In this document: one piece after another, positions 1 through 5,145 of the stretch
Position numbering within the stretch: the first letter of the stretch is position 1
Layout of the letters: each line of letters opens with the position of its first letter
Origin: an uncultured Clostridia bacterium
Lineage (GTDB): Bacteria > Bacillota > Clostridia > Christensenellales > Pumilibacteraceae
DNA length: 5,281 nucleotides
Assembly (NCBI GenBank): GCA_900553555.1
Contig: USEG01000071.1
Coordinates: forward strand, 1 to 5,281
Direction of reading: 5' to 3'
The notes under the pieces: generated by a model
What the model saw: the letters and a program-made list of their open reading frames with translations, nothing else
What the model was told of the DNA's origin: nothing
Database searches by the model: none
Program-made: the position numbers and the translations under genes

Positions 1-490
1 CTGCCGCTTCGGCTTTGCTTTTTTCTTCCGCTTTCTTTGCGCGGTACTTCTTGATATCGGCAATGTGACGGAAATTAAGACCCATAGCGATCATTTCTTT
101 ACGCTCTTCACGCGTCAGCTTTGCGTTGTTGGCGTCGTTGGCGGCGGCTTTTATTTTGTTGAACGCCTTGACGATGCAGAACAGCACAAACGCAATGAGA
201 ATAAACTGAATAACGGCGTTTATAAGCGAACCCCAGTCGATGTAAATACTTTTTTCGAGTATGACATGTCCCGTTTCGTCGGTGACTTTTTTAAGGTAAG
301 TAAAAATCGAACTGAGCGATTCTTCGCCAAGAATAAGCGCCAGTATCCAATTGACGACGGGTTTTAAGATATTGTTGCAAAGCGCATTGACGATTGCCGT
401 AAAAGCGCTGCCGACAATGACGCCTACCGCCATGTCCAGCACGTTGCCGCGAGCAATGAACGTCTTAAACTCGCCGAAAAATTTTTTCAT
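1..490 (-). CDS. mscL: Large-conductance mechanosensitive channel MscL (3' end off window)
   Basis: MscL forms a homopentameric pore in the cytoplasmic membrane that opens under membrane tension to release solutes during hypo-osmotic shock. The minus-strand frame is open from ATG at 490 to the left edge, giving 163 residues with no stop reached. The N-terminal amphipathic stretch (MKKFFGEFKTFIARGN) and the following D-M-A-V-G-V-I-V-G-S-A-F run are the family signature and begin TM1 (about residues 16-45). An extracellular loop follows (about 46-85), then TM2 (about 86-113, with Asp85-Trp86-Gly87 at its start). A strong ribosome binding site (AAAGAGGAG, 497-505) lies 6 nt before the ATG and fixes the start. 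The cytoplasmic tail is already longer than in the 136-residue E. coli protein. It is a Lys/Glu/Ala-rich helix, and I do not see the usual LLTEIRDLL-like C-terminal bundle motif. The gene has its own consensus promoter. Identification is near certain; only the C-terminus is unknown. Confidence 0.95.
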   Translation of the reverse strand, partial: MKKFFGEFKTFIARGNVLDMAVGVIVGSAFTAIVNALCNNILKPVVNWILALILGEESLSSIFTYLKKVTDETGHVILEKSIYIDWGSLINAVIQFILIAFVLFCIVKAFNKIKAAANDANNAKLTREERKEMIAMGLNFRHIADIKKYRAKKAEEKSKAEAA

Positions 491-537
491 GGTAAACTCC
501 TCTTTGTTTTTATTAAAACACGATAAAATCTGTAATT

Positions 538-566
538 ATTATATATTTACAAAAAAACAATGTCAA
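538..566 (-). promoter_or_regulatory. Consensus sigma-A-type promoter of mscL
   Basis: On the minus strand there is a perfect -35 box TTGACA (566-561), a 17-nt spacer rich in T, and a perfect -10 box TATAAT (543-538). Transcription would start near 531, giving a leader of about 40 nt that carries the mscL ribosome binding site. Both hexamers match the housekeeping consensus exactly, which implies strong constitutive expression. This is seen directly; activity is inferred. Confidence 0.85.
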
Positions 567-654
567 GCATTTGATTTGCATAAGACGAAACATATTTTTT
601 TGTTATACAATTTAACGCTTTGTTTATCTGTTCGGACATTAAAGCCGGTTTTGC

Positions 655-683
655 TTGCTTTATTTGCAATTACATGGTAAAAT
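655..683 (+). promoter_or_regulatory. Probable extended -10 promoter of the GH123-like gene
   Basis: On the plus strand an extended -10 element TGGTAAAAT (675-683, hexamer TAAAAT 678-683, 5/6 to consensus) sits 17 nt after a weak -35 box TTGCTT (655-660, 3/6). The start site would be near 690, leaving a 25-nt leader containing the GGAG at 701-704. A short inverted repeat, TAAAGC (640-645) and GCTTTA (657-662), overlaps the -35 region and could be a regulator site, although arms this short can occur by chance. The promoter position also argues against translation starting at the in-frame ATG at 655. Confidence 0.5.
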
Positions 684-714
684 TAAACAAAACCTTTTTT
701 GGAGCATACGGAAA

Positions 715-2373
715 ATGATAAAAATAAAGACTGTTTCCTCCCTTGAAAAATGTTTTTTGGACAGCGATCCCGACGATTTTGAGCAAATCGACAGCATATC
801 CGTCCTTAAAAACCAACGTTTTTCCTTCCAGATAATAGCTCGTCCTTTAGGCGACGACCGGCTTATGCACCGACTGTACGCAAAGTTTACGGCGAGCGGC
901 TGTCTCGCTCCCTTTGTCAGCGCCCGAACGGTGGAATTTATTCCGTCGGTGTTTCCGTGTTATCCCGACAACTACGACGACAACTATCTGTCTACAAGTC
1001 CGGGGCTTTACCCCGATCTGCTGCTCCCGGCAAAAGACGACACTCTGTCCATAATAGGCGGGCAGACGCGCGCATTGTGGCTGACGGTGCAGCTTGACGG
1101 CAGCATTGCGGGCGACCGAACGCTTGATTTCACGTTATCCGCCGGCGACAACGTTCTTTTCTCCGGCGCAATCAAGGTGCACATAATAGACGCCGAATTG
1201 CCGCCGCAAACGCTTATAAATACACAATGGTTCCACTCCGACTGTCTTTCGACGTATTACGACGCTCCGGTCTTTTCGGACAGATGGTGGACGATAGTGC
1301 GCAACTTCGTCGACGTTGCGGTAAAAAATGGACAGAATATGCTGCTTACGCCCGTCTTTACGCCGCCGTTAGATACGGCCGTAGGAGGCGAACGTCCCAC
1401 CGTGCAACTGATAGACGTATATTTTGACGGGAAAAATTATACGTTTTCTTATGATAATCTCGACAAATGGCTGAATATGGCAAACAGCGCGGGCATAAAA
1501 TATTACGAAATATCCCACCTGTTTACGCAATGGGGAGCGGCCTGCGCCCCCAAAATAATCGCACATACGCCCGAGGGGACAAAACGCATTTTCGGCTGGG
1601 ATACGCAGGCGTCAGACGAAGAATACAAAACCTTTTTAAGACGGTTTATACCCGACTTTTTGACGCACATGAAAGCCCGCGGCGATGACAAACGCTGCTT
1701 TTTCCACATATCCGACGAGCCCGGCGCAGACAGTCTGGCGGTGTATATGAAGTCGAAAAAATGCGTAGCCGATTTACTTGACGGCTATCCCGTAATGGAC
1801 GCCCTCTCCAACATCGAATTCTATAAACAAGGCGTCATCGACCGTCCTGTCGCCGCCATCAACCACATTCAGCCCTTTATCGACGAAAAAGTGCCTGATC
1901 TGTGGGCTTATTATTGCTGCGGACAGTGCCGCGGCGTGAGCAACAGATTTTTCGCAATGCCCTCCTGGCGCACGCGCTGCATAGGCTTTCAGCTGTTCAA
2001 AAACGACATAGCCGGCTTTTTGCACTGGGGATACAATTTTTATTATTCTTGGTGTTCGCGCGAGTTTGTCGACCCGTACCGCGACAGTTCGGGCAATTAT
2101 TTTACTCCGTCGGGGGACTGCTACTCCGTTTACCCCGCTCCCGACGGCACCGCTTACGAATCGCTGCGTCTCGTAGTCTTTTACGACGCCCTGCAGGACT
2201 TGAGAGCATGCCGGCTTTTGGCCGATCTCATCGGAAAAAGCGCCGTTGATGACATTTTAGAGCGGCATCTCGGAACGCTTTCGTTTGACAACTGCCCGCA
2301 CTCCGCCCGTCCGCTGCTCAGCGCACGCGCCGCCGTCAATTCCGCCATCGAAAAGGCTCTTGCGAAAAAATAA
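715..2373 (+). CDS. GH123/DUF4091-type glycosidase-like protein, cytoplasmic
   Basis: The 552-residue product resembles the DUF4091 proteins now placed with glycoside hydrolase family 123, whose characterised members are beta-N-acetylgalactosaminidases using substrate-assisted catalysis. Residues 1-160 look like the N-terminal beta-sandwich and 165-510 like the TIM-barrel catalytic domain. Family hallmarks are the TPVFTPPLDTAVGGERPTVQ block (212-231), HISDEP (331-336), whose adjacent Asp334-Glu335 match the catalytic Asp-Glu pair, the aromatic LHWGYNFYYSW strand (436-446), the GDCYSVYP segment (467-474) and ESLRLVVFYDALQD (482-495). The start at 715 has GGAG 10 nt upstream; an upstream in-frame ATG at 655 lacks a good site and overlaps the promoter. 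No signal peptide is visible, so it probably acts in the cytoplasm on imported glycosides. Its 3' end converges on the oxidoreductase operon and shares a terminator with it. Family assignment is firm; substrate specificity is not shown, since most DUF4091 proteins are untested. Confidence 0.88.
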   Translation: MIKIKTVSSLEKCFLDSDPDDFEQIDSISVLKNQRFSFQIIARPLGDDRLMHRLYAKFTASGCLAPFVSARTVEFIPSVFPCYPDNYDDNYLSTSPGLYPDLLLPAKDDTLSIIGGQTRALWLTVQLDGSIAGDRTLDFTLSAGDNVLFSGAIKVHIIDAELPPQTLINTQWFHSDCLSTYYDAPVFSDRWWTIVRNFVDVAVKNGQNMLLTPVFTPPLDTAVGGERPTVQLIDVYFDGKNYTFSYDNLDKWLNMANSAGIKYYEISHLFTQWGAACAPKIIAHTPEGTKRIFGWDTQASDEEYKTFLRRFIPDFLTHMKARGDDKRCFFHISDEPGADSLAVYMKSKKCVADLLDGYPVMDALSNIEFYKQGVIDRPVAAINHIQPFIDEKVPDLWAYYCCGQCRGVSNRFFAMPSWRTRCIGFQLFKNDIAGFLHWGYNFYYSWCSREFVDPYRDSSGNYFTPSGDCYSVYPAPDGTAYESLRLVVFYDALQDLRACRLLADLIGKSAVDDILERHLGTLSFDNCPHSARPLLSARAAVNSAIEKALAKK

Positions 2374-2480
2374 TCTTAAGGCGCGGGAAAGACAATTTTT
2401 TTTGCCGGTTTTTCCTAAGCGCATGATAATTAAGCCGCATGACGCTATAAAACGGCATGACGAAAAAAAGCTGTATGCGG

Positions 2481-2527
2481 CAAAATAAAAAAAGATAAAC
2501 CTTTGCGGTTTACCTTTTTTTATTTTG
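2481..2527. terminator. Bidirectional intrinsic terminator between convergent genes
   Basis: Two 21-bp arms (2481-2501 and 2507-2527) are complementary with one mismatch around a 5-nt loop TTTGC. The inner core is GGTTTA/TAAACC and the outer part is an A tract facing a T tract, so an RNA hairpin followed by U residues forms in either direction. The single mismatch is A-C in the plus-strand RNA but G-U in the minus-strand RNA, so the hairpin is better in the minus direction. There it begins 3 nt after the stop codon of the isomerase-like gene. For the plus-strand GH123-like gene it lies 108 nt past the stop. The stretch 2374-2480 between holds only a 7-bp inverted repeat (2434-2440 with 2475-2481) and no gene I can support. 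Confidence 0.85.
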
Positions 2528-2530
2528 TAC

Positions 2531-3385
2531 TTATTTTAATTGGGACAATTTGTCCTTCAAAAAGCTTATTGCGTTTTTAATGTCGTCGAACGGATGGGGT
2601 CCGGCTTCGCGTTCGATGGTAAGGAAGCCGTCGTAGCCGATATCTTTAAGCGCCTGCAAATAATTGTCCCAATCGACATCTCCCTGTCCCAAAGGCAGCT
2701 CCTCGTAGGCCTTGGCTGCGCGTTCGCCCAGCTCGCCGCCCTCCGAAAAACCGCGGTATATGTCGCGGAAGTCCATGTCCATATCGACGCGTCTGCCGTC
2801 CTTGGCGTGAGTGTGGACAATGTAATCTTTAAGCAGCGGCACAGCCTTGACGGCGTCTTCGAGCGTGCACATGGTAAAGTTTGCGGGATCCAGATTGACT
2901 CCCACTCCGCCGTCGGTGCGCTCGATAAAACCTTTTAGCGTCACCGCCTTTTCGGGACCGGTTTCGATAGCCAGCGTAACGCCTCTGGCATATGCGTATC
3001 TGCCGGCTTCGGCAATGGCTTTAAGCATTACCGAATATTTTTTGCAATTGACGTCGTCGGGTATCGAACCGATATGAGTCGTGACGACGTTGGTGTCAAA
3101 ATATTCGGCAAGATCGACAATGCGTTTTGTCTTCTCTACTTTAAGAGCGTTGTTTTCTTCCTTTTCGAAATGCGTGCCGCCCATGTCTCCGCAAAGAGCG
3201 CTCACTACCAAGCCGTTACTTTCGATAAGTTTTTTGTAGCGTTTGCGTTCATCCGGCGTCATATCGGGGCTGAATACGCCCGTAGTAGCGTAAATTTGCA
3301 CCCCGTTTACGCCCAACTGCGCCGCCTTTACAATGGCCTGCTCCAACGGCAGCTTAGTGCAGTCGGTAATAAGTCCTATCTTCAT
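2531..3385 (-). CDS. Sugar phosphate isomerase/epimerase-like TIM-barrel protein
   Basis: The 284-residue product belongs to the xylose isomerase-like TIM barrel (AP_endonuc_2) superfamily, which includes IolE/IolI, hydroxypyruvate isomerase, ketose 3-epimerases and keto-sugar lyases. Most members act on a keto sugar or cyclitol bound to a divalent metal. The length is typical. The N-terminus MKIGLITDC is a first barrel strand with no signal peptide. Likely metal ligands are Glu141 (AIETGPE), Asp166 (VNLDPANF), His193 (HTHAKDG) and Glu258 (LTIERE), in the Glu-Asp-His-Glu order of the family. His104 in THIG and the GQGDVDW motif (233-239) are also typical. Its ribosome binding site (GGAGGA, 3394-3399) lies inside the end of the upstream oxidoreductase gene, whose stop is 4 nt before this ATG, so the two are an operon and probably translationally coupled. 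The exact substrate cannot be read from the sequence. Confidence 0.9.
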   Translation of the reverse strand: MKIGLITDCTKLPLEQAIVKAAQLGVNGVQIYATTGVFSPDMTPDERKRYKKLIESNGLVVSALCGDMGGTHFEKEENNALKVEKTKRIVDLAEYFDTNVVTTHIGSIPDDVNCKKYSVMLKAIAEAGRYAYARGVTLAIETGPEKAVTLKGFIERTDGGVGVNLDPANFTMCTLEDAVKAVPLLKDYIVHTHAKDGRRVDMDMDFRDIYRGFSEGGELGERAAKAYEELPLGQGDVDWDNYLQALKDIGYDGFLTIEREAGPHPFDDIKNAISFLKDKLSQLK

Positions 3386-3389
3386 AATG

Positions 3390-4463
3390 CTATTCCTCCG
3401 CTTTTATTTCCTTTCTTACGGACGCCGACCGATAAAGCTGCTCCAGCAGCTCTGCGGACGGTAGAATATTTTCTATATTGCTGCGACATTTTTCGCCCGT
3501 GCGCACCGACTCAAAAAATGCCTTGTCCTCACACGTATACATGTCCGGAATGACATAATTGTAGGTGGTTTTGCTCAATTCGCCGGTGGCGTCCTGCGTC
3601 CACAGCGTAAAATGCCCGCAGTAATCAAGCCGGGCGCCGCCCTTATCTCCCAAAAAATCGATAAACATTTCGTCGTGCTCTATATTCTGCGCCCATGCCC
3701 CGTTGAAGGATATCGACGCTTTATCCGTGCGTATGTATCCCGTAATAAAATCTTCGACGTCGTTTGTGCCGTTTTCGATATTTGCGGTATCCTGCGCCCA
3801 CATGTCGTTGCACTTGTACGCCTTCATGTCCTTTGCCATCTCGCTGTACGCGTCGGCAGTGGCGGTAATGGTCTTTGCTCCGCCCAAAATATAAAATATT
3901 AAATCGAAAAAGTGCACGCCCCAGTCTATAAGCACGCCGCCGCCCGACTGAGACTTCGTCGTAAAATCGCCGCCCAGCCCCGGAATACATCTGTATTTTC
4001 TAAAGGAACAATACACATGGTAAATGTTGCCGAAAACGCCTTCGCGATTGAGTTTTTCCAACAATTCCACGCTCTTGTGGTAGCGGTTGCATACGCCTAT
4101 ATTTAGAATTTTGCCTTGTTTTTCCGCCTCGCGGTACATTTCCTGCGACAGCGCGTAATTTACCGTAATAGGCTTTTCGCAAAACACGTGTTTGCCGGCT
4201 TTTAACGCCGCCATGGTCACTTCATAATGCGCGTAATTGGGCGTAAGCACAAAAACGCAGTCCACCTGCTTGTCCGCCAATACCGTGCGATAGTCGGTGC
4301 AGGCTATTTCCGCCCCCAGCTTTTCCTTTACCGTCTCGGCCTTTTCGGCAATCAGGTCGCAGGCGTATTTCACTTTTATGCCGTCGATATTTTTAAACGC
4401 CGGAACATGCGCTCCGTTGCAAATTCTTCCGCATCCCACTATGCCTACCGTCAAAAGATTCAT
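3390..4463 (-). CDS. Gfo/Idh/MocA-family NAD(P)-dependent oxidoreductase
   Basis: This cytoplasmic dehydrogenase probably interconverts a hydroxyl and a keto group on a sugar or cyclitol using NAD(P). The 357-residue length is normal. The N-terminal Rossmann fold (1-120) has the VGIVGCGRI dinucleotide loop (6-14), Asp36 at the end of beta-2 (KYACD), suggesting NAD preference, and the conserved CEKPI motif with Lys97. The C-terminal domain has GGGVLIDWGVHFFDL (174-188), in which Asp180 and His184 match the family's catalytic positions. Two adjacent ATGs exist at 4466 and 4463. GGAGG (4474-4470) is only 3 nt from the first but 6 nt from the second, so I chose 4463; the 4466 start would add one Met. 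It is the first gene of a two-gene operon with the isomerase-like protein downstream and has its own promoter with a palindromic operator. Relatives include inositol 2-dehydrogenase and 3-keto-sugar dehydrogenases; the substrate is unknown. Confidence 0.93.
   Translation of the reverse strand: MNLLTVGIVGCGRICNGAHVPAFKNIDGIKVKYACDLIAEKAETVKEKLGAEIACTDYRTVLADKQVDCVFVLTPNYAHYEVTMAALKAGKHVFCEKPITVNYALSQEMYREAEKQGKILNIGVCNRYHKSVELLEKLNREGVFGNIYHVYCSFRKYRCIPGLGGDFTTKSQSGGGVLIDWGVHFFDLIFYILGGAKTITATADAYSEMAKDMKAYKCNDMWAQDTANIENGTNDVEDFITGYIRTDKASISFNGAWAQNIEHDEMFIDFLGDKGGARLDYCGHFTLWTQDATGELSKTTYNYVIPDMYTCEDKAFFESVRTGEKCRSNIENILPSAELLEQLYRSASVRKEIKAEE
3394..3399 (-). promoter_or_regulatory. Ribosome binding site inside the preceding gene
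   Basis: GGAGGA on the minus strand, 8 nt upstream of the isomerase-like ATG at 3385, overlaps the last codons of the oxidoreductase gene (stop 3392-3390). The arrangement ties translation of the second gene to the first and fixes the start of the second. Confidence 0.8.
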
Positions 4464-4492
4464 CATAAACCTCCGTCAATCTATGTAATAAA

Positions 4493-4518
4493 CCGATATG
4501 ACAAGTTTATCATATCGG
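4493..4518. promoter_or_regulatory. Palindromic operator over the -10 box of the oxidoreductase operon
   Basis: Perfect 9-bp arms, CCGATATGA (4493-4501) and TCATATCGG (4510-4518), surround an 8-nt centre that contains most of the -10 hexamer. Only about half of the repeat would be transcribed, because the predicted start is near 4497, so it is a DNA site rather than an RNA hairpin. A dimeric repressor bound here would block RNA polymerase. The regulator family cannot be named, and no regulator gene is in the window. Confidence 0.65.
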
Positions 4519-4532
4519 CTTAACGGTGTCAA
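4504..4532 (-). promoter_or_regulatory. Promoter of the oxidoreductase/isomerase operon
   Basis: On the minus strand a perfect -35 box TTGACA (4532-4527) is followed by 17 nt and a -10 box TAAACT (4509-4504, 4/6) preceded by TGA, which makes an extended -10. The predicted start near 4497 gives a leader of about 30 nt bearing GGAGG (4474-4470). The strong -35 with a palindrome over the -10 fits a promoter that is repressed and induced. Confidence 0.75.
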
Positions 4533-4538
4533 CGATAT

Positions 4539-4567
4539 TTGACGGCTTTCGGTAAATTTAATATAAT
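4539..4567 (+). promoter_or_regulatory. Possible plus-strand promoter antisense to the membrane protein gene
   Basis: TTGACG (4539-4544, 5/6) and a perfect TATAAT (4562-4567) are spaced 17 nt apart on the plus strand. Transcription would start near 4574 and run antisense through the 4577-5107 gene. No convincing plus-strand coding region follows, and the AT-rich surroundings make a chance match possible. Recorded as a sequence match only. Confidence 0.3.
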
Positions 4568-4576
4568 ATTATTTTA

Positions 4577-5107
4577 TTATATGTTTACCACCGCAAAACT
4601 TATCCCGGCAAAACTATCGTAAGATATTTCTTCACCGTAAGTTTTGACGGCAACGGCGATGTAGTAAGCCTCGCCCGACGACAGCGGAGCGCTGTAAAGC
4701 CGGGCTGTGTTGTCGTTGTTCCATATAATATCGTTAAATTCGCCCTCCACCAGAGCGCTTTCGGCACTATAAGGCGCCGCGTCGTACACCGCATATCCGA
4801 ACACTACGCCGTCCTCCGCCCTTTCGTCAAAGCGCGCGGTAAGCGCGAAAGTTCCGGTAGTGTCGGAAACGTTGCGCACCTGCAGCACCGTTACGTAATG
4901 CTTTTCGCCCATTATATAACATTCTTCAAAGAGCGCCTGGTCGTTCATCTCGGCATACTCTGCGCCGTTCAGTAAAAAAATATCCGCCTCGGGCTGATCT
5001 ATCGGCGAATTATCCCTCGTTGCAATGACGATAAGCAGTGCAGCAACGACTGCAACTACCAAAAATGCAATAAGATATTTTATTGTTTTTGCTCTTCTTT
5101 CTTCCAT
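4577..5107 (-). CDS. Single-pass membrane protein with extracytoplasmic domain, unknown function
   Basis: I do not recognise this 176-residue protein. A short basic N-terminus (MEERRAKTIK) leads into one hydrophobic segment (about residues 11-29, LIAFLVVAVVAALLIVIAT and flanks). This is a signal-anchor pattern with the remainder outside. No lipobox cysteine or clear signal peptidase site follows, so it is probably anchored. The external part (31-176) is acidic and alternates polar and aromatic/aliphatic residues, suggesting a beta-rich fold; a NVSDTTGTFALTARF stretch (78-92) resembles a strand-turn-strand. The ATG at 5107 lies 15 nt after the stop of the upstream truA-like gene, but no good Shine-Dalgarno sequence precedes it, only AAAGCGGT. 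A promoter match ends almost at the ATG, so the mRNA may be nearly leaderless, or translation may reinitiate from upstream. The open frame, membrane segment and normal codon use support a real gene. No T-tract terminator follows its stop; only an AT-only hairpin (4561-4567 with 4576-4582) is seen. Confidence 0.75.
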   Translation of the reverse strand: MEERRAKTIKYLIAFLVVAVVAALLIVIATRDNSPIDQPEADIFLLNGAEYAEMNDQALFEECYIMGEKHYVTVLQVRNVSDTTGTFALTARFDERAEDGVVFGYAVYDAAPYSAESALVEGEFNDIIWNNDNTARLYSAPLSSGEAYYIAVAVKTYGEEISYDSFAGISFAVVNI

Positions 5108-5116
5108 ACCGCTTTT

Positions 5117-5145
5117 ATATTATCACAAAACAAACGTTTTGTCAA
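5117..5145 (-). promoter_or_regulatory. Possible promoter of the membrane protein gene, inside the truA-like 3' end
   Basis: On the minus strand TTGACA (5145-5140, perfect) is followed by a 17-nt spacer and TAATAT (5122-5117, 4/6) with an upstream TGA, an extended -10. The predicted start is about 5110-5111, only 3-4 nt before the ATG at 5107. The -35 box lies within coding sequence of the upstream gene, so part of the match may be coincidental. Confidence 0.5.

Noticed and set aside
65..680. Plus-strand open frames 65-367 and 351-680
   Set aside because: The first lies entirely opposite mscL and the second opposite the start of mscL and its promoter; neither has a ribosome binding site or recognisable protein.
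655..714. In-frame upstream ATG at 655 that would add 20 residues to the GH123-like protein
   Set aside because: It has no ribosome binding site, the extra residues do not resemble the family or a signal peptide, and the extended -10 promoter at 655-683 lies over it. The ATG at 715 with GGAG is better.
2434..2481. Inverted repeat GCCGCAT/ATGCGGC as a second terminator or structured RNA
   Set aside because: Arms are only 7 bp with a 34-nt loop and no clean T tract of its own; the adjacent 21-bp-arm stem explains termination.
2285..2488. Plus-strand frame reading past the end of the GH123-like gene
   Set aside because: It overlaps the real gene in another frame, has no initiation signal and ends in the terminator stem; composition is not protein-like.
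3074..3553. 159-codon plus-strand frame opposite the isomerase/oxidoreductase junction
   Set aside because: It is antisense to two well-supported genes, with no ribosome binding site or family resemblance; a shadow of their codon bias.
4561..4582. ATATAAT/ATTATAT hairpin as terminator of the membrane protein gene
   Set aside because: The stem is made only of A-T pairs, it overlaps the stop codon, and no T tract follows; too weak to call.
5125..5142. Catabolite-repression (CcpA) site at the AAACGTTT core
   Set aside because: The core fits but the outer conserved positions do not, and such AT-rich palindromes arise often; kept only as an inverted repeat.
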